10,508 nt of DNA from Oscillospiraceae bacterium (GCA_016296565.1 JAEDJB010000064.1:1-10508); one strand, 5' to 3'; positions 1 to 7,166 are shown, counted from the stretch's first letter. Notes: generated from the sequence alone by a model not told the origin. Program-made: numbers and translations.

Positions 1-33
1 AGGCCATCCGGCCCGTGCTCTTTTCTTTTTTTG
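1..33 (+). terminator. possible terminator tail of an upstream gene
   Basis: A short inverted repeat, GGCC-ATCC-GGCC at 2-13, is followed by a T-rich stretch at 20-32 (TCTTTTCTTTTTTT). This could be the distal part of an intrinsic terminator for a gene lying left of the window, but the stem is only 4 bp and its 5' side may be cut off by the window edge. A chance T-rich tract is the alternative. Confidence 0.3.
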
Positions 34-61
34 CCAGAAGCTCCCGCGGCCATACTGCGGC

Positions 62-91
62 TTGCAAAATCCCCGTCGTTTATGCTATAAT
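62..91 (+). promoter_or_regulatory. promoter of hprK
   Basis: TTGCAA at 62-67 and TATAAT at 86-91 are separated by 18 bp, and a TG one base before the -10 hexamer (83-84) makes it an extended -10. Transcription would start near 97-99, giving a leader of about 37 nt. The ribosome site GAGGAGG at 121-127 lies 7 nt before the GTG start of hprK. No CcpA-type operator was recognised here. Confidence 0.75.
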
Positions 92-134
92 AGATCAATC
101 TGTCTTATACACATAAAGAAGAGGAGGAATCCCC

Positions 135-1139
135 GTGGCAGTATCCCAATCGTCCATAAAGCTTACCAAGCTGGTAGAACGGTTTGAGCTGGAAGTGCTC
201 AACCAAGGAAGAAACTACGAACGGTGCCTGATCCGGGAAGACGATATCAACCGTCCCGCCCTGCAGATTCTGGGCTTCTTCGATTACTTTAACCCCAGCC
301 GTATCCAGGTCATGGGCAAGGTGGAGTGGACCTACCTGAGCAATCAGCCGGAGGAGGAGCGCCGCCAGTGCTTTGACGCCTTCTTCCAGAAGCCCATTCC
401 CGCGCTGATCCTGGCCCGGGGCCTGGAGCCTTTCCCTGAACTGATGGAGATGGCTGTGAAGCACAAGCGCACCATCCTCCGCAGCCGGGAGGCCACCTCC
501 CTGTTTATCCCCAACCTGACCGCCGCATTGAAGGCCACCTTGTCCCCCCGTATCACCCGCCACGGTGTCCTGGTGGACGTCAACGGCGAGGGTGTGCTCC
601 TCATGGGCGAGTCCGGCGTGGGTAAGAGCGAGACCGCCGTGGAGCTGGTCAAGCGCGGCCACCGTCTGGTGGCGGACGACGCGGTGGAAATCCGGCATAT
701 CGGCACCCAGCTCATCGGCTCCGCGCCGGAGCTGATCCGCCATTACATTGAGCTGCGCGGCATTGGCGTGGTGGATATCCGCCAGCTTTTCGGCATGTCC
801 GCCGTCCGGGAGGACAGCGAAATCAACCTGGTGGTCAACCTGGAGCAGTGGAACGAAAACGCCTTCTATGACCGCCTGGGCACCAACGACGAGTACACCA
901 CCATTCTGGACAAGAAGGTCCCCGCCATCACCATCCCCGTGAAGCCAGGCCGGAACCTGGCCATCATCGTGGAGGTGGCCGCCATGAACAACCGCCTCAA
1001 GCGCATGGGCCACAACGCCGCCAAGGAGTTCGCCAAGCAGCTGGACGCTCACTTCGAGCAGATGATGCAGGACTCCCAGATGGACGCCGCCGACGATTAC
1101 GACGAGTACGACGACCTCAGCGCCAACGGAGAGGACTGA
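135..1139 (+). CDS. hprK: HPr kinase/phosphorylase
   Basis: This bifunctional cytoplasmic enzyme phosphorylates the PTS carrier HPr on Ser46 and removes the same phosphate, which sets CcpA-dependent catabolite control in Firmicutes. The 334-residue product has an N-terminal regulatory domain (about 1-130) and a C-terminal kinase domain. The kinase domain shows the Walker A loop GESGVGKS at 158-165, a conserved His at 143 (RHGVLVDV), an acidic pair at 181-182, and the family signature ELRGIGVVDIRQLFG at 206-220. A conserved segment, VKPGRNLAIIVEVAAMNNR, lies at 269-287. The GTG start is chosen because GAGGAGG sits 7 nt upstream and the protein aligns in length with the family from there. The last 25 or so residues are very acidic (DAADDYDEYDDLSANGED) and extend past the roughly 310 residues usual for the family. 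The gene is not beside lgt, which often accompanies it in Bacilli. Confidence 0.96.
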   Translation: MAVSQSSIKLTKLVERFELEVLNQGRNYERCLIREDDINRPALQILGFFDYFNPSRIQVMGKVEWTYLSNQPEEERRQCFDAFFQKPIPALILARGLEPFPELMEMAVKHKRTILRSREATSLFIPNLTAALKATLSPRITRHGVLVDVNGEGVLLMGESGVGKSETAVELVKRGHRLVADDAVEIRHIGTQLIGSAPELIRHYIELRGIGVVDIRQLFGMSAVREDSEINLVVNLEQWNENAFYDRLGTNDEYTTILDKKVPAITIPVKPGRNLAIIVEVAAMNNRLKRMGHNAAKEFAKQLDAHFEQMMQDSQMDAADDYDEYDDLSANGED

Positions 1140-1195
1140 GTCCCTCCCAATTCAAGTAAATGCCCCGGTATGTTCGGCGGCGAGAAAGGAATACT

Positions 1196-2806
1196 ATGAA
1201 CAGAACATGGAAAAAGATCCTGGCCCTGCTGCTCACTGCGGTGATGGGTCTCACCGTGCTGTCCGCCTGCGGCAGCCAGGAAACCGAAAACGACCCCGCC
1301 CAGGAGACTGCCGGAGAGGTGAACCTCAGCTACGGCATCTCCAACGCCTGGGACTCCCTGATGCCTTACTACACCGTCTCCGGCAGCAACTACTCCCGCA
1401 TCATCTACGATAAGATTTATGACCGTCTGGCTTATGTCCAGGCCGACGGCACCTGCCTGCCCCGGGCCGCTTCCAGCTGGGAGAGCGCCGACGACGGCAT
1501 GGCCATCCTCTTCCACCTGGACGAGAAGGCCGCCTTCCACGACGGCACCCCCGTCACTGCCCAGCACTGGGCAGACACCATCGCTCTGGTGACTGACCCC
1601 GCCTGCGAGACCCTGGGCCGCTCCACCTTCGCGGTTCTCACCGGCACCGACGACACCGGCGCCGCCATCGAGGGCCAGACCCTGGGCGCTGAGGCTGTGG
1701 ATGAGTACACCCTGAAGCTCACCTTCAAGAATCCCGTAATCCCCGAAGAGTTCCTGGTGGACTACAACCGGGAGATCTATGTGCTGCCCACCCACCTGCT
1801 GACAGACATCCCCAAGGAAGAGCTGATGACCCACGACTTCTGGCTGAACCCCGTGGGCTCCGGCCCCTGCAAGTTCGTCTCTGAGCTGGCAGGCAGCAGC
1901 CTGACCCTGGCGGCCAACAAGGACTACCAGCTGGGCGCTCCCGGCTTTGACACCCTGACCATCACGGTGATGGACAAGGCAAATCTGCTCACCGCCCTCA
2001 TCTCCGGCGACCTGGATTACTACGCCATTGGCGGCAGCCTTTCCGAGGAAAACCGGCCCATTGCCGAGGAGGCGGGCTTCACCGTGCTGGAGGGCACCGT
2101 CCCCTCCACCTTCTATGAGCTGATGCTCAACAACGAGACCATCTCCAGCGTGGACCTGCGCCAGGCCATCAACATGGCCCTGGACAAGGAACTGCTGTGC
2201 CAGCAGAGCAGCGGCACCCTGGGCACGGTCACCAACTCCAGCATCCTGCCGGACACCCCCTACGCCCAGGCCCAGACCACCGGCACCTATGATCCTCAGG
2301 GCGCCATGGACCTGGCAGCCCAGTCCGGCTATGACGGCCGCACCTTCACCCTGGCCTGCACCAGCGCCCGGGCCAGTCTGGCCGCCCTCATCCAGCAGAA
2401 CCTGGCTGAGGCGGGCATCAATGTGGAGATCGAGACCGTGGACTCCTCCACCATGTTTGCCGGCATGTACGACGGCACCTACGACATGGCTCTGGCCAGC
2501 CACACCCCCACCAACCTGCCCCTGTGGTTTGTGGGCAGCCGGTTCAACGAGGACAACAACCTCTTCCGGGTGACCGACCTGAGCCGGTATGAGAGCCTGA
2601 TTTCCTCCATCCAGCAGGAGACCAACCAGGAAGCCCGCATCGCCCTGGTGGACGAGCTGGAGGCCTATCTGAACCAGGAGATGCCTTTCGTGCCCCTGTG
2701 GTTCACCCGGTCTCTCCATGTGGAGTCCAAGACCGTCACCGGCATCGACTATCCCGCCGCCGCATTCTGCAACGAAAACGTGTGGGAGTGGGAAAAGACC
2801 GTCTGA
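1196..2806 (+). CDS. oligopeptide/dipeptide ABC transporter substrate-binding lipoprotein (SBP family 5)
   Basis: This is probably the extracytoplasmic receptor that captures peptides, or another family-5 ligand such as nickel or an opine, for the two permeases downstream. The 536-residue product starts with a lipoprotein signal: positive residues (MNRTWKK), a hydrophobic core, and the lipobox LSAC with the acylated Cys at 25. Family-5 landmarks are FHDGTPVTAQHW at 114-125 (the F-x-DG-x-P-x-TA pattern) and NPVGSGPCKF at 218-227 (usual form VGTGPY/FKF). ATG 1196 is preferred over an in-frame ATG at 1160. AAAGGA at 1185-1190 sits 5 nt before ATG 1196, and the earlier start would put an arginine-rich stretch before the signal. 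It begins 56 bp after hprK with no clear terminator or promoter between, so read-through from hprK is possible. The exact ligand cannot be assigned. Confidence 0.9.
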   Translation: MNRTWKKILALLLTAVMGLTVLSACGSQETENDPAQETAGEVNLSYGISNAWDSLMPYYTVSGSNYSRIIYDKIYDRLAYVQADGTCLPRAASSWESADDGMAILFHLDEKAAFHDGTPVTAQHWADTIALVTDPACETLGRSTFAVLTGTDDTGAAIEGQTLGAEAVDEYTLKLTFKNPVIPEEFLVDYNREIYVLPTHLLTDIPKEELMTHDFWLNPVGSGPCKFVSELAGSSLTLAANKDYQLGAPGFDTLTITVMDKANLLTALISGDLDYYAIGGSLSEENRPIAEEAGFTVLEGTVPSTFYELMLNNETISSVDLRQAINMALDKELLCQQSSGTLGTVTNSSILPDTPYAQAQTTGTYDPQGAMDLAAQSGYDGRTFTLACTSARASLAALIQQNLAEAGINVEIETVDSSTMFAGMYDGTYDMALASHTPTNLPLWFVGSRFNEDNNLFRVTDLSRYESLISSIQQETNQEARIALVDELEAYLNQEMPFVPLWFTRSLHVESKTVTGIDYPAAAFCNENVWEWEKTV

Positions 2807-2840
2807 GCTTTCCCCCCTGACTGAGAAAAACAAAACAGCC

Positions 2841-2867
2841 CTTCGCTCCCCCGGTGGGGGAGCGAAG
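2841..2867. repeat. perfect 12-bp inverted repeat, attenuator or mRNA-stabiliser candidate
   Basis: CTTCGCTCCCCC at 2841-2852 pairs perfectly with GGGGGAGCGAAG at 2856-2867 around a 3-nt loop. The plus-strand sequence after it (GCAGTTCTAAG) lacks a T-run, so it is not a standard forward intrinsic terminator. On the minus strand it is followed by a T-rich stretch. Its place directly after the binding-protein gene and before the permeases fits a partial terminator or a 3'-end stabiliser that leaves more binding-protein mRNA than permease mRNA. An intergenic repeat element is the other possibility. Confidence 0.6.
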
Positions 2868-2897
2868 GCAGTTCTAAGAAAAGTATAACCTCCGTAG

Positions 2898-2928
2898 GGC
2901 TTCTCGCGAAGCCTGTGCCCCTCGGGGC
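2898..2928. repeat. two further small hairpins before the permease gene
   Basis: GGCTTC at 2898-2903 pairs with GAAGCC at 2908-2913 around a 4-nt loop (TCGC). GCCCC at 2917-2921 can pair with GGGGC at 2924-2928; with a CTCG tetraloop the stem is 4 bp. With the larger inverted repeat at 2841-2867 they make three hairpins in a row within the 144-bp gap. The second ends 9 nt before the AGGAGGA ribosome site at 2938-2944, so it could affect initiation of the permease gene. Confidence 0.45.
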
Positions 2929-2950
2929 CGGAAGTGCAGGAGGAACCTTC

Positions 2951-3916
2951 ATGGCACACTATCTCACCAAACGCATCCTGGGTGCTGTCCCTGTGTTTTT
3001 CGGCATCACCCTGATTGTATTCTTCATGATGAATATGGCCCCCGGCACCATCGCAGACGCAGCAGGGGGCGGAGAAGCCTCCAGCGCGGCAATGCGGGCC
3101 GCGCTGGAGGCTAATCTTGGCCTGGACCAGCCCATTGTCATCCGCTACATTCTGTGGATGAAGTCGGTGCTCACCGGGGACCTGGGAAATTCCTACCGCA
3201 CCGGTCAGCCCGTTCTGCGGATGATCGCCCAGCGGGTGGCCCCTTCCCTGATCCTCACCGGCACGGGAGTGGTCCTGGCCATTTTGATTGGAGTCACCCT
3301 GGGCATCCTGGCGGCCTGGAAGCCCGGCTCCCGCTGGAGCCGCCTGGCCTCGGGATTGACCCTCTTCAGCTTCAGCGCCCCGGGCTTTTTCCTCTGCCTG
3401 ATACTGATCTATGTTTTTTCCGTGAAGCTGGGCTGGCTTCCCGCCGCGGGGATGTACACCTCCGGCATGGGGGGCTCCCTGGGGGATCTGATCCGCCACC
3501 TGGTTCTGCCGGCGTCGGTGGTATGCCTGGGGAGTTTGGGAAACCTCATCCGCCAGACCACCAGCGCCTGCAGCGAGGTGCTGGGGGAGGACTATATCCG
3601 CACCGCCCGGGCCAAGGGCCTGTCTGAGTGGGCGGTTTTGTGGAAGCACGCCTTCCGCACCGCCCTCATCCCCGTGCTCACCACCATTCTCAACCACATC
3701 CCCCATATCATCGGCGGGTCCATGGTAGTGGAGCGGATCTTCGGCTGGCCGGGGATGGGCAGTCTGCTGTTCACCTCGGTGAGCAGCCGGGACTATACGG
3801 TCATCATGGGCATCACCGCTGTGGTGGCCGTGGCGGTGCTTCTCACCGGTATTCTCATGGACCTGGTCTACCGCCTGGCAGACCCCGGAGTAGGCTGGGG
3901 AGGTGAGGACCGGTGA
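2951..3916 (+). CDS. oligopeptide/dipeptide ABC transporter permease, OppB/DppB type
   Basis: This is an inner-membrane permease subunit of a peptide-type ABC importer, 321 residues, the usual length for DppB. It has an N-terminal membrane helix (about 10-30), further hydrophobic segments at about 100-122, 138-160, 182-200, 236-256 and 284-305, and the cytoplasmic EAA loop that contacts the ATPase at about 214-244 (DYIRTARAKGLSEWAVLWKH). The segment VVERIFGWPGMGSLL at 259-273 and the C-terminal DLVYRLADPGVG at 304-315 are typical of the family. ATG 2951 is chosen because AGGAGGAA at 2938-2945 lies just upstream and the MAHYLTKRIL opening matches DppB proteins; an upstream in-frame GTG at 2915 would overlap the hairpins. 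Its stop overlaps the start of the next permease by 4 bp (GTGA), which implies translational coupling. Confidence 0.92.
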   Translation: MAHYLTKRILGAVPVFFGITLIVFFMMNMAPGTIADAAGGGEASSAAMRAALEANLGLDQPIVIRYILWMKSVLTGDLGNSYRTGQPVLRMIAQRVAPSLILTGTGVVLAILIGVTLGILAAWKPGSRWSRLASGLTLFSFSAPGFFLCLILIYVFSVKLGWLPAAGMYTSGMGGSLGDLIRHLVLPASVVCLGSLGNLIRQTTSACSEVLGEDYIRTARAKGLSEWAVLWKHAFRTALIPVLTTILNHIPHIIGGSMVVERIFGWPGMGSLLFTSVSSRDYTVIMGITAVVAVAVLLTGILMDLVYRLADPGVGWGGEDR

Positions 3917-4764
3917 AAAAGACCCGTTATCCCGCCCTGACCCGGTTTCTGGCAGACAAGCGGGGCATGGCCTGCCTGATTTTCCTCTGCCTGGAGGTTC
4001 TGCTGCTTCTGCTGCTCCCCTTGATTCTGAACCAGGACCCCAACCTGACGGACAAGACCGCCGGCTTCTGGTCCGCCCCGGGTCCCGGGCATCTTCTGGG
4101 TACAGACGACGTAGGCCGGGATATCTTCGCCCGACTGCTGTACGGCGGCCGGGTCTCCCTGCTGGTGGGGTACTCCACCGCCCTGCTCAGCGCCCTGCTG
4201 GGGGTCCCCCTGGGGCTGATGGCTGGCTATAAAGGGGGAAAGTGGGAATACTGGATCATGCGGGCCTGCGACACCTTCCAGGCTTTCCCCAGCATCATCC
4301 TGGTGCTGTGCCTGGTGTCCCTGCTGGGCCCCTCCGTGTGGAACATTATCCTGGTGATGGGGGTGCTGGGCTGGTCCTCCATCGCCCGGCTGGTTTACGG
4401 CAGCACCCTCTCGGTGAAGGAAAAGGAGTATGTGGAGGCATCCCGTGCTCTGGGTGCCTCAGACAAGGATATTCTCCTGCGCACCATCCTGCCCAATGTG
4501 GTGGCTCCTGTGTGGGCGGCCCTGCCCATGAAGGTGGTCCGGGCCATTTTATGGGAGTCCAGCCTGAGCTTTCTGGGGGTGGGCCTGCGCACCCCCCAGG
4601 CCTCCTGGGGCAACCTGATGCAGAACGCCATGGAGCTGGTGACCCTCACTACCCGCCCCTGGGCCTGGATTCCGCCGGGTCTGTGCATTGTGGCAACGGT
4701 CTTTGCCCTGCTGCTTTTCAGCGAGAGCCTGCGCAAGGCCATGAATCCCCGGGACAGGCTGTGA
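3913..4764 (+). CDS. oligopeptide/dipeptide ABC transporter permease, OppC/DppC type
   Basis: This is the second membrane subunit that pairs with the OppB/DppB-type protein just upstream. The 283-residue product has an N-terminal helix at about 20-40 and the OppC-specific stretch HLLGTDDVGRDIFARLLYGG at 60-79. Membrane helices follow at about 82-105, 126-158, 195-215 and 253-270. The EAA loop is at about 171-200 (KEYVEASRALGASDKDILLR), then ESSLSFLGVGLRTPQASWG at 215-233 and the terminal NPRDRL. The start is GTG 3913, overlapping the preceding stop, with GGGGAGG at 3897-3903 as ribosome site. The oppD/oppF-type ATPase genes usually found next are missing: the next gene is pyk with its own promoter. 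The ATPases must be encoded elsewhere if the transporter works. Confidence 0.92.
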   Translation: MKKTRYPALTRFLADKRGMACLIFLCLEVLLLLLLPLILNQDPNLTDKTAGFWSAPGPGHLLGTDDVGRDIFARLLYGGRVSLLVGYSTALLSALLGVPLGLMAGYKGGKWEYWIMRACDTFQAFPSIILVLCLVSLLGPSVWNIILVMGVLGWSSIARLVYGSTLSVKEKEYVEASRALGASDKDILLRTILPNVVAPVWAALPMKVVRAILWESSLSFLGVGLRTPQASWGNLMQNAMELVTLTTRPWAWIPPGLCIVATVFALLLFSESLRKAMNPRDRL

Positions 4765-4771
4765 GGGAGCC

Positions 4772-4800
4772 TTGCAATCCTCACTCGTTCCGTGTACAAT
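4772..4800 (+). promoter_or_regulatory. promoter of pyk
   Basis: TTGCAA at 4772-4777 and TACAAT at 4795-4800 have a 17-bp spacer. This is a good sigma-A-type promoter starting 7 bp after the permease stop codon, so pyk can be transcribed on its own. The leader would be about 50 nt. The -35 hexamer is the same as that of hprK. No recognisable cre site was seen. Confidence 0.7.
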
Positions 4801-4857
4801 ACAGAGGAAAACACGTTCATTCCAGTTACCCGCTGATGACAAAGGGAGGTATGCGTT

Positions 4858-6600
4858 ATGAGAAAGACCAAGATCATCTGTACCCTGGGTCCCTCCACGG
4901 ACAGCACGGAAATTCTGGAGGCCATGGTGCAGAACGGCATGGATGTTGCCCGTTTCAACTTCTCCCACGGCACCCACGCCGAGCATAAAGCCCGCCTGGA
5001 CCGGCTGAAGGAGGTCCGGGAGCGTCTGGATATTCCCGTGGGCGCTCTGCTGGACACCAAGGGTCCGGAGATCCGCCTGAAAAAGTTTGAAAACGGCAAG
5101 GAAACCTTGGAAACCGGCCAGACCTTCACCCTCACCGCCCGGGAGGTTGTGGGGAACAAGGAAATCTGCAGTGTCACCTACCGGAACCTGGCCCAGGACG
5201 TGTCGGTGGGCACCACCATTATGCTGGATGACGGCCTCATCCGCATGACGGTGACGGAGCTCACCGAGACCGACGTGATCTGCCGGGTGGAAAACGGCGG
5301 CCCCATCAAGGACCGGAAGGGGGTCAACGTCCCCGGCGTCCACCTGTCCATGCCCTACATGAGCGCTCAGGACCGGGAGGACCTGCTCTTCGGCATCCGG
5401 GAGGGGTTTGACTTTGTGGCCGCCTCCTTCTGCCGCAGCGCCCAGGATGTGATGGAGATCCGCCGCCTGCTGGACGAGCACCAGTCCAACATGCGCATCA
5501 TCGCCAAGCTGGAAAACCAGGAGGGCGTGAACAATGTGGACGAGATCCTGGCGGTGGCCGACGGCATCATGATCGCCCGGGGCGACATGGGCGTGGAGAT
5601 TGACTTCACCGAGATCCCCGTGATCCAGAAGGACCTGATCAGCCACACCCTCACCATGGGCAAGCATGTCATCACCGCCACCCAGATGCTGGACAGCATG
5701 ATTACCAACCCCCGTCCCACCCGGGCGGAGATCACCGACGTGGCCAACGCCGTGTACGACGGCACCTCCGCTGTGATGCTCTCCGGAGAGACTGCCGCCG
5801 GCAAGTACCCGGTGGAGGCGGTGCGCACCATGGCGGCCATCGCCAAGCGCACGGAGGCAGACATCAACTACTTCGGCCGGATGAAGGAGATGACGGCGGA
5901 CATTCGCCTGGGAATCGGCGGGGCCACTGCCCACGCCGCCTGCACCACCGCCGTGGACACCAACGCTTCCGCCATCATTACCGTCACCACCTCCGGGGCT
6001 ACCCCCCGGCTCATCAGCCGCTTCCGGCCGGACACCCCCATCATCGCCTGCGTGATGGATGAGGATATCCGCCGCCAGCTGTCCCTGACCTGGGGCGTGA
6101 CCCCCCTTATCATGGGCTATGTGGGCAGCACCGACGAGATGATCGACGGCTCCGTGGAAGCTGCCAAGAAGGCGGGGCTCATCCAGGACGGGGAGATTGT
6201 GGTGGTCACCGCCGGCGTTCCCGCCGGTATCGCCGGCACCACCAACATGATGAAGGTTCACCTGGTGGGCAGCAGCCTGATTACCGGGGCCGGTGTGGGC
6301 AACGAGAACGTGAAGGGCACCCTGTGCGTCTGCCGGACGGGAAGCGATATCCGCAGCAAGTTCCGCCCGGGGATGATCCTGGTGGTTCCCCACACCAACA
6401 ACGAGATGCTGCCCTACCTGCGCCAGGCAGCGGGCATCATCGCCGAGGAAAACGGCCTGGGCAGCCACGCCGCCGTGGTGGGCCTGAGCCTGAACAAGGC
6501 GGTGATTGTAGGGGCCATCGGCGCCACCCGCAAGCTCCACGACGGCATGAAGGTCTCCATGGACTGCCGTCAGGGCACCGTGCAGAGCCTGGCAGAATAA
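4858..6600 (+). CDS. pyk: pyruvate kinase with C-terminal PEP-utiliser domain
   Basis: This enzyme catalyses the last ATP-forming step of glycolysis, PEP + ADP to pyruvate + ATP, in the cytoplasm. The 580-residue protein has the long form known from Bacillus (about 585). Conserved parts are RFNFSHG at 32-38, DTKGPEIR at 67-74 (start of the B domain), and the active-site signature IIAKLENQEGV at 214-224 with catalytic Lys217 and metal ligand Glu219. MIARGDMGVE at 238-247 supplies Asp243, ATQMLDSM is at 274-281, and NAVYDGTSAVMLSGETAAG is at 297-315. The allosteric C domain runs to about 475. The extra C-terminal domain resembles the phosphohistidine domain of PEP-utilising enzymes and contains GSHAAVVGLSL at 535-545 with His537. 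ATG 4858 lies 8 nt after AAAGGGAGG (4841-4849). A promoter precedes the gene and a strong terminator follows, so it is probably monocistronic. Confidence 0.97.
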   Translation: MRKTKIICTLGPSTDSTEILEAMVQNGMDVARFNFSHGTHAEHKARLDRLKEVRERLDIPVGALLDTKGPEIRLKKFENGKETLETGQTFTLTAREVVGNKEICSVTYRNLAQDVSVGTTIMLDDGLIRMTVTELTETDVICRVENGGPIKDRKGVNVPGVHLSMPYMSAQDREDLLFGIREGFDFVAASFCRSAQDVMEIRRLLDEHQSNMRIIAKLENQEGVNNVDEILAVADGIMIARGDMGVEIDFTEIPVIQKDLISHTLTMGKHVITATQMLDSMITNPRPTRAEITDVANAVYDGTSAVMLSGETAAGKYPVEAVRTMAAIAKRTEADINYFGRMKEMTADIRLGIGGATAHAACTTAVDTNASAIITVTTSGATPRLISRFRPDTPIIACVMDEDIRRQLSLTWGVTPLIMGYVGSTDEMIDGSVEAAKKAGLIQDGEIVVVTAGVPAGIAGTTNMMKVHLVGSSLITGAGVGNENVKGTLCVCRTGSDIRSKFRPGMILVVPHTNNEMLPYLRQAAGIIAEENGLGSHAAVVGLSLNKAVIVGAIGATRKLHDGMKVSMDCRQGTVQSLAE

Positions 6601-6610
6601 GAACAACGCA

Positions 6611-6650
6611 AAATCCGGAGGTCAGAACCCATCTGACCTCCGGATTTTTT
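6611..6650 (+). terminator. intrinsic terminator of pyk
   Basis: AAATCCGGAGGTCAGA at 6611-6626 pairs perfectly with 6632-6647 around a 5-nt loop, and the stem ends in a T-run at 6645-6650. It begins 11 bp after the pyk stop codon. The A-run on its 5' side and the following TTTTGCGTTGTT on the opposite strand mean it could also stop transcripts of the convergent regulator gene. Confidence 0.93.
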
Positions 6651-6692
6651 GTGCAATTGGTAGATTTGCAGTACCCGTGCTTTTTATACCAT

Positions 6693-6728
6693 ACCCGGCC
6701 GCCCTGGCTTTTGACAGGGCGGCCGGGT
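6693..6728 (-). terminator. strong hairpin directly after the XRE gene
   Basis: ACCCGGCCGCCCTG at 6693-6706 and CAGGGCGGCCGGGT at 6715-6728 form a perfect 14-bp GC-rich stem with an 8-nt loop, starting 4 bp after the stop codon of the minus-strand regulator gene. Neither strand shows a T-run after the stem. It may protect the 3' end or slow RNA polymerase, while true termination could use the bidirectional pyk terminator at 6611-6650. Confidence 0.55.
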
Positions 6729-6732
6729 TCGT

Positions 6733-7059
6733 TCACAGTTCCTCTTCTGCCAGCCATGTCAACAGACTGTGGGCCAGTTTTAAATGCTTGGCGTCCATGG
6801 TCCGCAGCAGTTCGGCCACGTTTTTCCACTCCTCATCCTCGTGGCGGGCGGTTCCCACCAGAAATTCGTCGGGGGTGGTCTCCAGGGCGACGGCCAGCCG
6901 CATGATTACCTCGGTGGAGGGGATGGAGATGCCCCGCTCAATATTCGAGAGATATTTGTAGCCTAAGTCGGCTTTTTCTTCAACCTCCGCCTGCTTCAAG
7001 CCGAGATGCTTCCGCCGCCTGGCAATGCGTTTTCCGATCTGAGAGTAATCAAGTTCCAT
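6733..7059 (-). CDS. XRE-family HTH transcriptional regulator
   Basis: This is a small cytoplasmic DNA-binding protein of 108 residues. The N-terminal Cro/C1-type helix-turn-helix covers about 7-66: helix 2 is at LKQAEVEEKA (21-30), the recognition helix is at about GYKYLSNIERG (33-43), followed by the typical SIPSTEVIMRLAVALETTPDEFL (46-67). The remaining 40 residues are charged and helical, ending TWLAEEEL, and may serve dimerisation; there is no peptidase or sensor domain. ATG at 7057-7059 is supported by AGGAGG at 7066-7071 on the minus strand. It is divergent from the two envelope-protein genes and shares a 157-bp control region with them, so it is a likely local repressor of that operon and perhaps of itself. 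That role is inferred. No consensus promoter was found for it; a TTTAAT hexamer lies inside the palindrome at 7115-7129. Confidence 0.9.
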   Translation of the reverse strand: MELDYSQIGKRIARRRKHLGLKQAEVEEKADLGYKYLSNIERGISIPSTEVIMRLAVALETTPDEFLVGTARHEDEEWKNVAELLRTMDAKHLKLAHSLLTWLAEEEL

Positions 7060-7066
7060 AGCATAC

Positions 7067-7096
7067 CTCCTAGGTTTCTAGTATTTATCGTAGGAG
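7067..7096 (-). promoter_or_regulatory. possible ribosome-site-masking hairpin in the XRE mRNA leader
   Basis: In the minus-strand transcript, CTCCTA (7096-7091) is complementary to TAGGAG (7072-7067), which overlaps the AGGAGG ribosome site of the XRE gene. The interval also holds a competing small hairpin, CTAG-AAAC-CTAG. The pairing is 6 bp with an 18-nt loop, so it is weak, but it covers the ribosome site. Chance complementarity to a purine-rich ribosome site is a real alternative. Confidence 0.3.
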
Positions 7097-7114
7097 AATG
7101 ATTGGATTCATAAA

Positions 7115-7129
7115 CCGATTAAAAATCGG
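7115..7129. promoter_or_regulatory. palindromic operator candidate in the divergent control region
   Basis: CCGATT-AAA-AATCGG is a perfect 6+6 inverted repeat. It ends 8 bp upstream of the -35 hexamer of the surface-protein operon and lies within the leader or promoter region of the XRE gene. Related half-sites occur around the -10 region and start site: AATCG at 7164-7168 and CCGACT at 7174-7179. XRE proteins usually bind such short palindromes as dimers, so this is the natural candidate target of the neighbouring regulator. Confidence 0.5.
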
Positions 7130-7137
7130 GAACCATC

Positions 7138-7166
7138 TTGACATACCAAATATTCAAGTTTATAAT
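7138..7166 (+). promoter_or_regulatory. perfect-consensus promoter of the surface-protein operon
   Basis: TTGACA at 7138-7143 and TATAAT at 7161-7166 are both exact sigma-A consensus hexamers with an ideal 17-bp spacer. Transcription would begin near 7173, giving a leader of about 44 nt before ATG 7217. Such a strong promoter next to an operator-like palindrome and a repressor gene suggests that the operon is normally held off. Confidence 0.85.

Noticed and set aside
100..114. CTGTCTTATACACAT resembles the Tn5 mosaic end
   Set aside because: It lacks two internal bases of the mosaic end and sits exactly between a good promoter and the ribosome site of hprK. There is no transposase or target duplication, so chance similarity is most likely.
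105..1052. 315-codon open frame opposite hprK
   Set aside because: Low-complexity Gly/His/Gln/Leu-rich shadow of hprK, with no ribosome site or family match.
1097..3706. Very long open frame on the minus strand opposite the binding protein and first permease
   Set aside because: It runs antisense to genes with clear family motifs. It is rich in Gly, Gln, His and Ala, as expected from the shadow of GC-rich codons, and has no recognisable domain. A second one at 4549-6606 opposite pyk and one at 9389-10465 opposite thrS have the same character.
7100..7130. Possible CcpA cre site around ATAAACCGATT
   Set aside because: Only the central CG and a few flanking bases match the cre consensus; the outer TG and CA positions do not.
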